From Chryseobacterium ginsenosidimutans (GTDB taxonomy: Bacteria > Bacteroidota > Bacteroidia > Flavobacteriales > Weeksellaceae): a stretch of DNA of 64,000 bases. Below the pieces are notes generated by a model. It was not told the DNA's origin, did no database searches, and saw only the letters and a program-made list of their open reading frames with translations. Positions 1 to 7,755 of this stretch are shown one piece after another (the first letter of the stretch is position 1; each line of letters starts with the position of its first letter). The DNA lies in the NCBI RefSeq assembly GCF_030823405.1, contig NZ_JAUSXC010000001.1:558001-622000 (forward strand). Reading direction: 5' to 3'. Both the position numbers and the translations under genes were made by a program.

Positions 1-103
1 TTTCCAAAAGTTCTTTCACAATGGATGCAGGTCTTTGCACCACTTCTCCTGCCGCAATTTGGTTGGCCACATGATCCGGTAAAAGCTGAATAATATCTGA
101 CAT
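1..103 (-). CDS. mutL: DNA mismatch repair protein MutL, N-terminal fragment
   Basis: Only the first 34 codons lie in the window; the gene continues past the left edge. The visible protein begins [20 protein letters not shown] and goes on with VVQRP, the N-terminal signature of the GHKL ATPase domain of MutL. MutL is the ATP-driven matchmaker between MutS and the downstream nuclease or helicase steps of mismatch repair. The ATG at 101-103 is the natural start because the family consensus begins within a few residues of it. A Bacteroidota -7 element lies just upstream at 124-131. Nothing can be said about the catalytic or C-terminal dimerisation parts. Confidence 0.93.
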   Translation of the reverse strand, partial: MSDIIQLLPDHVANQIAAGEVVQRPASIVKELLE

Positions 104-123
104 AAAAAACGTAAATCAACTTA

Positions 124-131
124 CAAAAATA
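124..131 (-). promoter_or_regulatory. -7 promoter element of mutL
   Basis: On the minus strand this reads TATTTTTG, matching the Bacteroidota -7 consensus TAnnTTTG, about 20 bases before the mutL ATG. A well-spaced TTTG -33 box is not obvious. Confidence 0.5.
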
Positions 132-258
132 GTCATTCAGAATAAGAATTAAAACAATAAAAGCCTGAATTAAAATTTAATTATCAACATATCAACAACC
201 TAGCCATATCCTGTTTTTAGTCAAAATGCCCTGTTAATCAATGTTCCCGTAAAATTAC

Positions 259-291
259 AATCCCCTAATTGCACCATACAATTAGAGGATT
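259..291 (-). terminator. hairpin downstream of the DUF1275 gene, possible terminator
   Basis: A 13-base arm (259-271) pairs with 279-291 with one mismatch and a 7-base loop. It lies about 110 bases beyond the stop of the minus-strand DUF1275 gene. The following T-run is weak, so termination is an inference. The rest of 132-400 holds nothing I can support. Confidence 0.4.
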
Positions 292-400
292 GATACACAG
301 CTAGTTTACATAAAATTAATACTGATATTTATATCTCTTATTTAATATTGTCTGTTGAAAAATATATTATCTTAAAATACTTATCCATATTACTGAACAT

Positions 401-1252
401 TTAATCTTCAAATATAAGTGTCCTCTTCTTTTCCCGCTTCTCTTTAATCTCGGTTTTAATCTCAGGAATCCCGTGGATTTTATCATATAAATAAGCTATT
501 AAAGTCGGCTTTTTATAAATTTTACTGTATCTGTATTGCGTATTGAAATGCCTGATGTGAATTTTGTATGCATCATATCCGATAACAACCAGTAAACACA
601 AACTAATTACGTAAAAAACCCTGAATTCAAGATAATAATAGGTTAATCCCGAGAAAACAGCTCCAAGAACATACGCAACCATGATACTTAACAATAATTT
701 CGCCCTGCCTATCAATTCATCATTTTTTCTGAATTTCTTCTGGGTAAACATCGAAAACAAAATCCCCAAGTCGGTTGTTGTACCCGTAAGATGGGTTGTT
801 TTTACCGAAAAATTCGAAATACTTGCCGTTAAACCATTCTGCAAACCTGTTGCGAACAACATTAGCGCAACCAGATATTCTGTTTCTTCAAGCGTTTTTC
901 GGTAATAAAACTGCCCATAAAACCCTACAAACAGCAAACAGATAATTTCTAATACCAAAGGCATTGCGTGTGCAAAATATTTACTCGTTTTATTAAAATT
1001 AATAACAATAAAATTCGACACAAAACTTCCTAAAAAGAACAGGAAAATCCAAAGTCCCACCACTGCAACCTGCGACCAGTTTCCTTTACTGATTTCCGCT
1101 GCCAAAATAGCGTAGTGCCCCGTCACGTTCGATGTAAAAGAGAGGAATATTAACAGAGATGCTATATTTATAGTACCCGCCGTGAAGGCAGTCAGCGTCC
1201 CCAATCTAATATTGTCCCCCAATGTTCTGCTGTTACTATAATTCCTTAACAT
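401..1252 (-). CDS. DUF1275 (YoaK family) integral membrane protein
   Basis: The 283-residue protein has about six hydrophobic segments: residues about 18-40, 60-85, 95-112, 125-145, 185-205 and 208-228. It carries the family features GTLTAFTAGTINIASLL near the N-terminus, the conserved SNVTGHY motif, and TGLQNGLTAS followed by KTTHLTGTTTDLG in the middle. These are typical of DUF1275 membrane proteins, whose substrate is not established. The C-terminal 50 residues are cytoplasmic and rich in lysine and glutamate. It is 27 bases downstream of a UspA-like gene on the same strand and is probably co-transcribed with it. The start was chosen as the ATG preceding the first membrane segment. Confidence 0.85.
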   Translation of the reverse strand: MLRNYSNSRTLGDNIRLGTLTAFTAGTINIASLLIFLSFTSNVTGHYAILAAEISKGNWSQVAVVGLWIFLFFLGSFVSNFIVINFNKTSKYFAHAMPLVLEIICLLFVGFYGQFYYRKTLEETEYLVALMLFATGLQNGLTASISNFSVKTTHLTGTTTDLGILFSMFTQKKFRKNDELIGRAKLLLSIMVAYVLGAVFSGLTYYYLEFRVFYVISLCLLVVIGYDAYKIHIRHFNTQYRYSKIYKKPTLIAYLYDKIHGIPEIKTEIKEKREKKRTLIFED

Positions 1253-1279
1253 TTTTTAATTTTTTAGTTTTGTATTACA

Positions 1280-1774
1280 TTAAGCTTCCGCAAAGATTTC
1301 TGCCAATCTTCCTTTTTCGGGAAGAATTCCACGAACCTCAACAGGAATTTCGCGGGATTCAAGATTTTTGCATTTTTTGATGTAAGGAATCAAGTCGAAC
1401 TTTCCTTTACCTTTACTTTTAATGGATGTAGAGTAATAAGCTTCCTCAATATTTTCTACATCTATATAATTATTAAAAGTCCTTTGAAAACTTCCCGTGA
1501 AAATATCGCAGACAATTTTATTAATTAAATGAGGATATTTATTAGTGATAATTCCATAAGCGTCACAAAATTCCTGCGGTCTCAGCTTGTTAAAAATTGT
1601 GCTTTTTGTATTAAACAAAAGATCTCTGATAGAATCTCCCATATCATATCCCGAAACCAAAAGAATATTATATTGATTTTGGTCTTCCGAAGCATCTTTC
1701 TCTCTCATTACTTTTTTCAGAATATTTAAAGACTCGAGAGAATAATCTGTGGCTATTAAAATCGTTTTGATCAT
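1280..1774 (-). CDS. UspA-like small protein
   Basis: The 164-residue protein opens MIKTILIATDYSLESLNILK, the first beta strand and helix of a universal-stress-protein fold (V/I-A-T-D-x-S), and has a second strand NILLVSGYD. The second half does not show the usual UspA glycine-rich ATP-binding G-x2-G-x9-G(S/T) motif, so it may be a degenerate or divergent member that does not bind ATP. It is first in a two-gene unit with the DUF1275 membrane protein, behind a good -7 promoter element. A specific role cannot be assigned; the family assignment rests mainly on the N-terminal 30 residues. Confidence 0.55.
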   Translation of the reverse strand: MIKTILIATDYSLESLNILKKVMREKDASEDQNQYNILLVSGYDMGDSIRDLLFNTKSTIFNKLRPQEFCDAYGIITNKYPHLINKIVCDIFTGSFQRTFNNYIDVENIEEAYYSTSIKSKGKGKFDLIPYIKKCKNLESREIPVEVRGILPEKGRLAEIFAEA

Positions 1775-1814
1775 ATTATTAAGATTTTAGGTTTGTATTA
1801 TTTTTTTAACAATA

Positions 1815-1822
1815 CAAAACTA
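1815..1822 (-). promoter_or_regulatory. -7 promoter element of the UspA-like/DUF1275 unit
   Basis: Minus-strand TAGTTTTG matches TAnnTTTG, 41 bases before the UspA-like start codon. No convincing -33 box at 19 bases. Confidence 0.45.
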
Positions 1823-1936
1823 AAACGACCAGATTAAAAGCCCTTTGGAATAGAATTAAAATGTGATTAAAGAGATTAAAATGAGATTAGAAAATTGTTA
1901 AGAGAGCTTAATATGAGAAAAAGTCGAAAACGCAAA

Positions 1937-3346
1937 TTAACTTTCTCTGCTTTCTTGCTGTGTGCTGTAAAAGTTAGGAAAACGAAGCTGCACAGTTGTT
2001 CCTTGATTTTCATGAGAACTCACGATCAGCTCGCCCTGATGCATTCTTACAATATTTCTTGCGAGAGGAAGTCCGATTCCGTAGCCTTCATAGTTTTTGG
2101 TATTGGAAGCCCTAAAGAACGGATCATAGATTTTATTCATTTCCTCTTCAGGAATTCCGATTCCGTTGTCTTTCACGATAAGATAAACATCTGTATCTGT
2201 TGCCCCTAAAGACACTTTAACCTGCTGGAAATTAGAATATTTACACCCATTCTGGATGATATTGGTAACCGCAAGATGCAGTAATTGCTCATTACCCTGA
2301 ACTTTCAGCTTTTTAGGATTATCCGGCAGCATACTGATATCCAAATAGATATTATTTCGAGAATCTATCCTTCTTAATGTTTCAATAACATCCCAAAGCA
2401 ACTGATCGATCCTCACTTTATCCATTTTCTGGATTTTTCCGTCGAAACCGGTTTGAGCGATCATTAATAAAGCTTTGATTTTCTTATCGAGCTTCTCTGC
2501 TTCATCAAGAATAATTCCTAATGTTTCTTTATATTCATCATTTGTTCTTGTAATAGAAAGTGCTACATCAGCTTCGCCCATAATCGAAGTAAGAGGCGTT
2601 CTCAACTCATGGGAAACATTTCCAATTAAGTGATTCTGTGTTTCAAAAGAAGTTTCTATACGGTTCAGCATTCCGTTGAAAGTATCAACTAATTCGTTCA
2701 ATTCCTTATTATCAGGATGAGGCTCAAGACGTAAATGAAGATTTTCCGAGCTTATCTCCTTCACTTTTCCTGTGATTTTTAAAATAGGTTTAAATAAAGT
2801 TTTGGATAAATAAAAAGAAAAAATCATGCTGAAGAACAGCGAAAGTACAATACAGGTAATTAAAGTCCGTTTTAAAAATCCCAAATAATAAACAACATAA
2901 TGGTTTTTGGCAGAAGCAATTGCTATATAATCTTTTTTATCATGTTTAAAAGTCTGGCCGATGTAATAAAATTCTTTATCATTATAATTTGCTTCCCCAT
3001 TTTTTACAATATTCTTGAAAAAATAATCCGGAATATGAACTTCCTGAGAAATTTTTTTATAATTTGAATCCGTCGGAATTGCAAAGACATAATCACGCTC
3101 CATCGGCAGCTCTTCGTCGTTCAGGCTGTTTAAAATATAATTTTCAGGAAGATCCAGATCGTCTTTGCTTTTTTCAATCTGAACTATTGTTGTCGTTCTT
3201 ATTTTTAACAACTCATAAAACCGTTGATGCGAAAAGTTGACAATAGAAAAATAGACCAACCCACTGAACAGCAAAATGATAGCGGTAAAAACCAGCATCA
3301 AAAGCACCATCGTTTTGGTCTGATTTGTGACAACTTTATTAAACAT
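1937..3346 (-). CDS. sensor histidine kinase
   Basis: A 469-residue membrane kinase. There are transmembrane segments at about residues 14-36 and 160-182, flanking a periplasmic sensor region of about 120 residues. A HAMP region follows (about 183-235), then the HisKA dimerisation domain with the phospho-accepting histidine in SHELRTPLTS (about residue 246), and a HATPase domain with the N box IIQNGCKYS, the G1 box DNGIGIP and the G2 box GYGIGLPLA. It follows the response regulator by only 4 bases, so the two form one operon and one signalling pair. The stimulus cannot be inferred. The 90-residue alternative frame on the opposite strand is a shadow. Confidence 0.95.
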   Translation of the reverse strand: MFNKVVTNQTKTMVLLMLVFTAIILLFSGLVYFSIVNFSHQRFYELLKIRTTTIVQIEKSKDDLDLPENYILNSLNDEELPMERDYVFAIPTDSNYKKISQEVHIPDYFFKNIVKNGEANYNDKEFYYIGQTFKHDKKDYIAIASAKNHYVVYYLGFLKRTLITCIVLSLFFSMIFSFYLSKTLFKPILKITGKVKEISSENLHLRLEPHPDNKELNELVDTFNGMLNRIETSFETQNHLIGNVSHELRTPLTSIMGEADVALSITRTNDEYKETLGIILDEAEKLDKKIKALLMIAQTGFDGKIQKMDKVRIDQLLWDVIETLRRIDSRNNIYLDISMLPDNPKKLKVQGNEQLLHLAVTNIIQNGCKYSNFQQVKVSLGATDTDVYLIVKDNGIGIPEEEMNKIYDPFFRASNTKNYEGYGIGLPLARNIVRMHQGELIVSSHENQGTTVQLRFPNFYSTQQESRES

Positions 3347-3349
3347 TGG

Positions 3350-4057
3350 TTAAGATTTTTTTAAAACATATCCCATTCCTATTACCGTATGGATCAATTT
3401 ATTATCTTCCTGATTATCCAGTTTTTTTCTTAAATAATTAACGTAAACATCCACAACGTTTGTTCCCAATTCATAATTCACTCCCCAAACTGCCTCCAAA
3501 ACTTCTGTTCTGGAAATTACTTTTTCGGGGTTATTAAGGAAATACAGCAGTAATTTATACTCTGTAGATGTCAATGAAATTTCTTCACCACCACGGGTAA
3601 CTTTTTTTGTATAATCATTTAAAATCAGATCCGAAAACTGGAAAATATATTCGCTATCAACTTCAGGTTCAGCAATTTCAGGAATACTTCCGTTGTTGCT
3701 TCTTCTTAATAAAGATTTTACACGGGCAACTAACTCAATGAATTTGAAAGGTTTAACTAAATAATCATCTCCTCCACTTTCCAGACCAAGAACAATATTT
3801 TCAGATGTTCCCAAAGCCGTCAAAAACAAAATCGGAACATGTTGATTTGTTTTTCTTATTTCCTTACAGACATCAAGGCCGTTCATTTCCGGAAGCATAA
3901 TATCCAAGATCACAAGATCGAAGTCGTTTGATTGCACAAGCTGAACTCCAGTTTTACCATCAAAAGCCACGGAAATTTCATATCCGTTTTCCTGAAGCCC
4001 TTTCTTGATGAAAGATACAACACTGGTTTCGTCTTCGATGAGGATAATTTTTTTCAT
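3350..4057 (-). CDS. OmpR-family response regulator
   Basis: A receiver domain with the acidic pair EDE at the N-terminus, the phospho-acceptor aspartate in DLVILDIMLPEMNG and the conserved lysine in DDYLVKPF, followed by a winged-helix DNA-binding domain ending in DVYVNYLRKKLD and VIGMGYVL. I chose the ATG at 4055-4057 (MKKIILIEDE, 235 residues). An upstream GTG would add six residues that are not typical of the family and would overlap the likely -7 box at 4075-4082. It forms an operon with the histidine kinase that follows. Confidence 0.95.
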   Translation of the reverse strand: MKKIILIEDETSVVSFIKKGLQENGYEISVAFDGKTGVQLVQSNDFDLVILDIMLPEMNGLDVCKEIRKTNQHVPILFLTALGTSENIVLGLESGGDDYLVKPFKFIELVARVKSLLRRSNNGSIPEIAEPEVDSEYIFQFSDLILNDYTKKVTRGGEEISLTSTEYKLLLYFLNNPEKVISRTEVLEAVWGVNYELGTNVVDVYVNYLRKKLDNQEDNKLIHTVIGMGYVLKKS

Positions 4058-4074
4058 TGAAATAAGGAATTTCA

Positions 4075-4082
4075 CAAAAATA
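4075..4082 (-). promoter_or_regulatory. -7 promoter element of the two-component operon
   Basis: Minus-strand TATTTTTG, 18 bases before the response-regulator ATG. The rest of 4083-4270 is AT-rich with no gene that I can support. Confidence 0.45.
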
Positions 4083-4270
4083 GAAATTTATTTTGTTATA
4101 GTGCTTTGATGGAAGAACAAACTCCAAAGCTTTTCATTTTAGAGTTTTGTTGATGTTTAAATTTATAGCTTTTCCTAAAGTAATATTAGTAAGATATAAA
4201 GTGAATTTCTACAAATCTAAATTACCTTAGAATCTATTTTGTATTGAAGAATTATTTGAAGTTAATTGGT

Positions 4271-4310
4271 AAAAAAACAAAACCCTCCGTAATAAATTAC
4301 AGAGGGTTTT
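4271..4310 (-). terminator. original terminator of the tRNA operon, displaced by the element
   Basis: The hairpin has a 9-bp outer stem (4279-4287 with 4302-4310), one mismatch, a 5-bp inner stem (4289-4293 with 4296-4300) and a 2-base loop. On the minus strand it is followed by GTTTTTTT (4271-4278). It directly abuts the left crossover core. If the element is removed in silico, it falls directly after the 3' end of tRNA-Leu(UAA), now 15 kb away. It is therefore the ancestral tRNA-operon terminator. Confidence 0.8.
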
Positions 4311-4315
4311 AGTAC
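4308..4315 (+). other. left attachment-site core (attL)
   Basis: TTTAGTAC, identical to 19415-19422, with no identity extending on either side (T versus G before, A versus C after). The left flank is the host tRNA-operon terminator; the right flank is element DNA. Confidence 0.75.
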
Positions 4316-4443
4316 ACCTCCCTGAACTGTTTACGAACCACATCTATGAAGGATTTAAAAAATTATACGACTTAAAACCTGTATTAGAACAAGAGGGGCT
4401 ATATCCAGTTCCAACCAATCAACCAACCTTTTCTAGGCTGTAG
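4316..4443 (+). other. displaced 3' coding end of the large serine recombinase
   Basis: In the circular form this stretch would follow position 19422. Reading the recombinase frame across the joined core gives 42 further codons without a stop. The tail starts HLPELFTNHIYEGFKK and ends PTNQPTFSRL, with TAG at 4441-4443. In the integrated state it has no start codon or promoter and is silent. The TAG overlaps the GTG start of the next gene as TAGTG, a typical coupled junction, which supports real coding. The reconstructed recombinase would be 556 residues long. Confidence 0.68.
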
Positions 4444-5195
4444 TGTTAGGATATACCAACATCCCAGCCTCATTATGTGAGTATGCATTAGTTAATCAAA
4501 AGATTAACCAACTAAAGCTATATATCTATCTTAAATTAAATTGTAGTGGAGAAATTAGATACGATGAAAAGAGCTATAGCAAATGGGCGAAGGAGTTGGA
4601 GGTAAGTTCAAAAACTATAAAAAATTCATTATCATGGCTTAAAAACAATAAGTGGGTAACTGTAAATAGTAAAAAGGATACTCTAAGAATAATCAGTTAT
4701 AAAAAATTAGCAAATAAACTATGTTTAAAATTTAAATCCGGATATTTATTTGAGCCTACACACTATAAATATTTTAAAGCCATGTGCTGTGGTGTAGTGA
4801 TTACATTTTACATGAATAAAAAGCGTTATTTCAATAGACAGTCGGGAAATATTAAGGGATTTGCCATATCAAAGAACTGTAAGAGAAATAAAGGCTTTTT
4901 TCCAATGCCTAATAACTATTTGGCTAAATGTATAGGTGTATCATTAGCTACAGCATATAGATATAAAACAGAAGCTGAACAAAGGAATTTCATAGATACA
5001 AAGTCACAAACTACATATATACTTAACAAAGATAACAAGAAAATAGCTTCAGATAATTATTATGCTTATGTGTTTGCAAACAAAATTGAAGGAAATCCTA
5101 ATACCATCAGAAAGACTAAGAAATATCTGAAACAAGTAGAAGCTGACCTGATTCGCAGTTATATAGTTTTAAAGAAAAAGAATGTTGGGTTTTAA
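4443..5195 (+). CDS. two-HTH DNA-binding protein of the integration module
   Basis: A 250-residue basic protein with two helix-turn-helix-like stretches: about residues 38-72 (SYSKWAKELEVSSKTIKNSL, then a wing-like WVTV) and about 155-185 (NYLAKCIGVSLATAYRYKTE). It has no catalytic motifs that I recognise. It starts with GTG overlapping the stop of the displaced recombinase tail, so in the circle it would be the last gene of the regulator-55aa-recombinase operon. In the integrated state it has no visible promoter. Possible roles are a recombination directionality factor, a replication initiator of the circle, or a regulator; the sequence does not decide between them. Confidence 0.6.
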   Translation: MLGYTNIPASLCEYALVNQKINQLKLYIYLKLNCSGEIRYDEKSYSKWAKELEVSSKTIKNSLSWLKNNKWVTVNSKKDTLRIISYKKLANKLCLKFKSGYLFEPTHYKYFKAMCCGVVITFYMNKKRYFNRQSGNIKGFAISKNCKRNKGFFPMPNNYLAKCIGVSLATAYRYKTEAEQRNFIDTKSQTTYILNKDNKKIASDNYYAYVFANKIEGNPNTIRKTKKYLKQVEADLIRSYIVLKKKNVGF

Positions 5196-5652
5196 TTTTT
5201 TTCTAAGTGGAAAAAACTGAAAAGGATATTAGGGTATTTTCAAAAGGGAGAAAATTCATAAACCATTATATGTTATAAAATTTACTCTCTGTTGTAATTA
5301 TATGTAGAAAAATAGATGGAATGTACATTACATTGATAAACAGTTGTAACAGGAATAGGAATTTTTATAAATTTTAAGACATGGTTTAAAGGTAATGAAT
5401 GAAAAACCGCCAAATTCTTTGAAGTATGGAAAGAGGGAAAGTTATCAGTATGTTAAAAAAACAATATTCCGGAACCTAAAGTTCTTTATTAAGATTGAAG
5501 ATTGATATGTAAATGCTTATGAAGATTATGTTTAAGAATAGATACTTTTAAGCAGCATAATTTCTTGTGATACTTGATTAATAAATTTCTTTAGGTATAT
5601 TTTCCGTTTATTGCAATAAAAACTTCTTTTTATGGCAGTAAATTCAGAAAAA

Positions 5653-5685
5653 TTCAATAATTTAATTTCAAATTAAATTATTGAA
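5653..5685. repeat. perfect 15-bp inverted repeat
   Basis: TTCAATAATTTAATT (5653-5667), a 3-base loop TCA, then its exact reverse complement (5671-5685). It is composed almost only of A and T, with no flanking T-run beyond the arms, so it is more likely a protein-binding or cruciform site than a terminator. Confidence 0.6.
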
Positions 5686-5991
5686 ATAATAAAATGTAAT
5701 ATGGACATTGGCTTTAATAAATAAGTGCTAATATCTGTTTGAATCAAGTAGAAGACGAAATGATTTGCTCATTATTTTAATTGTTTTCATTGGTGTATAA
5801 TTTAATATACGTAAAATTATATTACCAGAAATAACATAAATAGTAAAAGAAGATCATGAATCTAAACTATGAATTAGTTTAGATACTTAAAAAAAATCGA
5901 AAGTTTATGATTGATAAACAATATATTACATATTTATATATTAATTTTGCAGATTCAAAAATTGAATGTAAATTTGATAATGTAATATAAC

Positions 5992-6026
5992 ACGACATGT
6001 TTTGTCGTTAGCACCGATTATATTTG
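5992..6026 (+). promoter_or_regulatory. promoter and possible operator of the toxin-antitoxin pair
   Basis: TATATTTG at 6019-6026 matches the -7 consensus, about 33 bases before the antitoxin start. Just upstream is a small palindrome, ACGACA (5992-5997), 5-base loop, TGTCGT (6003-6008), in the position of the -33 region, suitable for autoregulation. Confidence 0.5.
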
Positions 6027-6058
6027 TTTCATTAACCTTACTATCAAATTAATCTATT

Positions 6059-6625
6059 ATGAAAGCAAATGAAATCTCAAAATATATTATTAGTTTAACA
6101 ATAAATAATCCAGAAGAAGATTTAACTAACATGAAATTGCAAAAAATATTGTATTATTTGCAGGGTTATTATTTAGCTATTTTTGATAATTATTTATTTA
6201 CTGATGATATTGAGGCATGGAAGTATGGTCCAGTAGTTTGTGAAGAGTATCATACTTACAAAGGTTATGGAAATAATTCTATTGTAATTCCTGAAACTGA
6301 TCACAATTTTAGTTATTTAAATACAACTCAAAAAACATTTATTAATAAAGTATATAGTCATTACAGACAATTTTCAGCAATTAAACTAATGGAATTAACA
6401 CATAAAGAAGAGCCTTGGTTAAAAACTTATGGTAAGGCTAACATTATTGAGAAAGATGATCTAAAAAAGTTTTTTAATGATTCTATTCTTAAAGAACAAT
6501 TTATTTTATTGGATAAAAAAGAAGAAAGAAGAAAAGCAGCCGAATTTTTATTAGCCGACTATTTATATGATAGCGACTTAACAGAGTTAACATTTTCTGA
6601 CAAGGACGATATATATGAAAACTAA
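6059..6625 (+). CDS. Panacea-domain (DUF4065/SocA-like) antitoxin
   Basis: 188 residues. The N-terminal 100 residues carry the DUF4065 signature: an opening helix with EISKYII, MKLQKILYYLQGYYLAIF, then IEAWKYGPVVCEEYHTYKGYG, and further on a HKEEPWLKTYG-type motif. Panacea domains act as versatile antitoxins joined to many unrelated toxin families. Here the partner is a MazF/PemK-like gene whose start overlaps the last 11 bases, the classic antitoxin-first order. The C-terminal 50 residues are charged and could be the toxin-facing segment. It has its own promoter and palindrome and a terminator after the pair, so the unit is self-contained. Confidence 0.85.
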   Translation: MKANEISKYIISLTINNPEEDLTNMKLQKILYYLQGYYLAIFDNYLFTDDIEAWKYGPVVCEEYHTYKGYGNNSIVIPETDHNFSYLNTTQKTFINKVYSHYRQFSAIKLMELTHKEEPWLKTYGKANIIEKDDLKKFFNDSILKEQFILLDKKEERRKAAEFLLADYLYDSDLTELTFSDKDDIYEN

Positions 6626-6953
6626 ACAAATCTGGTGGATAAATTTTAATCCGAGTACTGGTGCTGAGATAACAAAATCTAGACCTGCAGTTATTGTTAG
6701 TGATGATTCTATAGGTATCTTGCCATTACGAGTTGTAGTTCCTATTACTGATTGGAAAGAGAGATATAACAATGCTGATTGGATGGTTAAACTCATTCCT
6801 GATAGTAATAATGGTTTGACAAAGGAATCTGTAGCTGACTGCTTTCAAGTTAAATCTTTATCAACCGACAGATTTGGGGATATAATCGGAATTTTAGATG
6901 ATGGAAATTTTGATAAAGTAAAAAATTCCTTGAAAAATGTATTTGATTTATAA
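6615..6953 (+). CDS. MazF/PemK-like endoribonuclease toxin
   Basis: 112 residues with the PemK/MazF fold pattern: an opening strand QIWWINFNPSTGAEITKSRPAVIVS containing the conserved glycine and the SRP-x-VIVS segment with the likely catalytic arginine, then LRVVVPITDW, and a late SVADCFQVKSLSTDRF segment matching the S/A-x-x-x-x-Q-x-x-x-x-D-x-x-R end of the family. MazF enzymes cleave RNA at short sequences. Pairing with a Panacea antitoxin rather than MazE is the notable point. The start overlaps the antitoxin gene by 11 bases in another frame, indicating coupled translation. Confidence 0.85.
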   Translation: MKTKQIWWINFNPSTGAEITKSRPAVIVSDDSIGILPLRVVVPITDWKERYNNADWMVKLIPDSNNGLTKESVADCFQVKSLSTDRFGDIIGILDDGNFDKVKNSLKNVFDL

Positions 6954-6980
6954 AGAGAACTCAATCAGTTCTCTTTTTTA
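6954..6980 (+). terminator. terminator after the toxin-antitoxin pair
   Basis: AGAGAAC (6954-6960), 7-base loop, GTTCTCT (6968-6974), followed by TTTTT. Confidence 0.75.
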
Positions 6981-7084
6981 TTGCATATTAACTTATTCAA
7001 ATTGTGTATTTCTACTTAAATAAAATTGATCTGCACTTTTTCAAATAATTTATTCAAACAATTCGAAAAATAAAAATTTAACTA

Positions 7085-7115
7085 TTTGTAAATCAAATCA
7101 TTATACGTAAATTTG
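7085..7115 (+). promoter_or_regulatory. Bacteroidota-type promoter
   Basis: TTTG at 7085-7088, a spacer of exactly 19 bases, and TAAATTTG at 7108-7115: a full match to the -33/-7 consensus, 22 bases before the RarA-C-like gene. Confidence 0.7.
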
Positions 7116-7137
7116 TACTATAAAATTTTACAAATCA

Positions 7138-7755
7138 ATGAGTTATCAACTAAAAACACAGTCAGGAATTAATTTCTTTACTTGTAGTTCAGCATTTCAA
7201 AAGTTTGTTCGCAGAGGCATGGAACACGAAGCCTTATGGTTCGGAACAGAACTTTACATTTCAGGATATGAAGAATATGTATGGTTTAGAATGCGAGTCA
7301 TGGTCTGTGAAGATGTCGGTTTAGCAAACCCGCAATTAACTGCTCGGATTCAATCTTTGTATCAAGTTTATCTTGACTTCAAAAAGAAAAAAAACAAACA
7401 TGGCCCAGAGCGTTTACCTTTCGTAAACGCTCTTTTACTTTTGGTCCGCTCTGAGAAATCAAGGATCGTTGACAACATTCTTTGTGAATACATCTTCTTA
7501 AGAGAAACTATTGAAGTTCCAAACTTAGACAAACCTGAATATGATTTTGTTTGGGATATGCATACCTTAAAAGGGAAGAAAATGGGAAGAGGCAATGATC
7601 ACTTCTACGAGGAAGCAGGTAAAATTACCAATGAACCGGATTGGTTGTTGGATGAGGAATACGAAATCAGGGACAGGGTTTGGAAAAAATACAGTAAAAA
7701 TGATTCAAACGAAAATTTTCAAATTCCAAATTTGTTTGATGATACAGAGAATTAA
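7138..7755 (+). CDS. stand-alone RarA/MgsA C-terminal-domain-like protein
   Basis: 205 residues. Residues about 8-75 match the C-terminal oligomerisation region of RarA/MgsA clamp-loader-like ATPases: HEALWFGTELYISGYEEYVWFRMRVMVCEDVGLANPQ corresponds to the family's alpha-helical segment with the hallmark R-x-x-x-CEDVGLA(N/D)P. There is no P-loop or AAA+ module; the gene starts directly at this domain. A second conserved-looking piece is GKKMGRGNDHFYEEAGKI near residue 150. RarA acts at stalled replication forks with SSB, so a stand-alone domain could bind or interfere with the host RarA tetramer; that is inference. Its last 17 bases overlap the next gene. Confidence 0.65.
   Translation: MSYQLKTQSGINFFTCSSAFQKFVRRGMEHEALWFGTELYISGYEEYVWFRMRVMVCEDVGLANPQLTARIQSLYQVYLDFKKKKNKHGPERLPFVNALLLLVRSEKSRIVDNILCEYIFLRETIEVPNLDKPEYDFVWDMHTLKGKKMGRGNDHFYEEAGKITNEPDWLLDEEYEIRDRVWKKYSKNDSNENFQIPNLFDDTEN

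Larger units (their letters stand above)
5196..6058. other. 863-bp AT-rich non-coding stretch
   Basis: No convincing gene on either strand; the longest candidate is a 36-codon ATG frame at about 5398-5508 that resembles nothing I know. It contains a perfect inverted repeat at 5653-5685 and, at its right end, the toxin-antitoxin promoter region. It may be the maintenance or replication region of the circular form, or decayed cargo. Confidence 0.5.

Noticed and set aside
7595..7738. N-terminal extension of the 134-residue gene
   Set aside because: It only reads the upstream gene in another frame and has low-plausibility sequence; an ATG at 7739 fits an overlap start.
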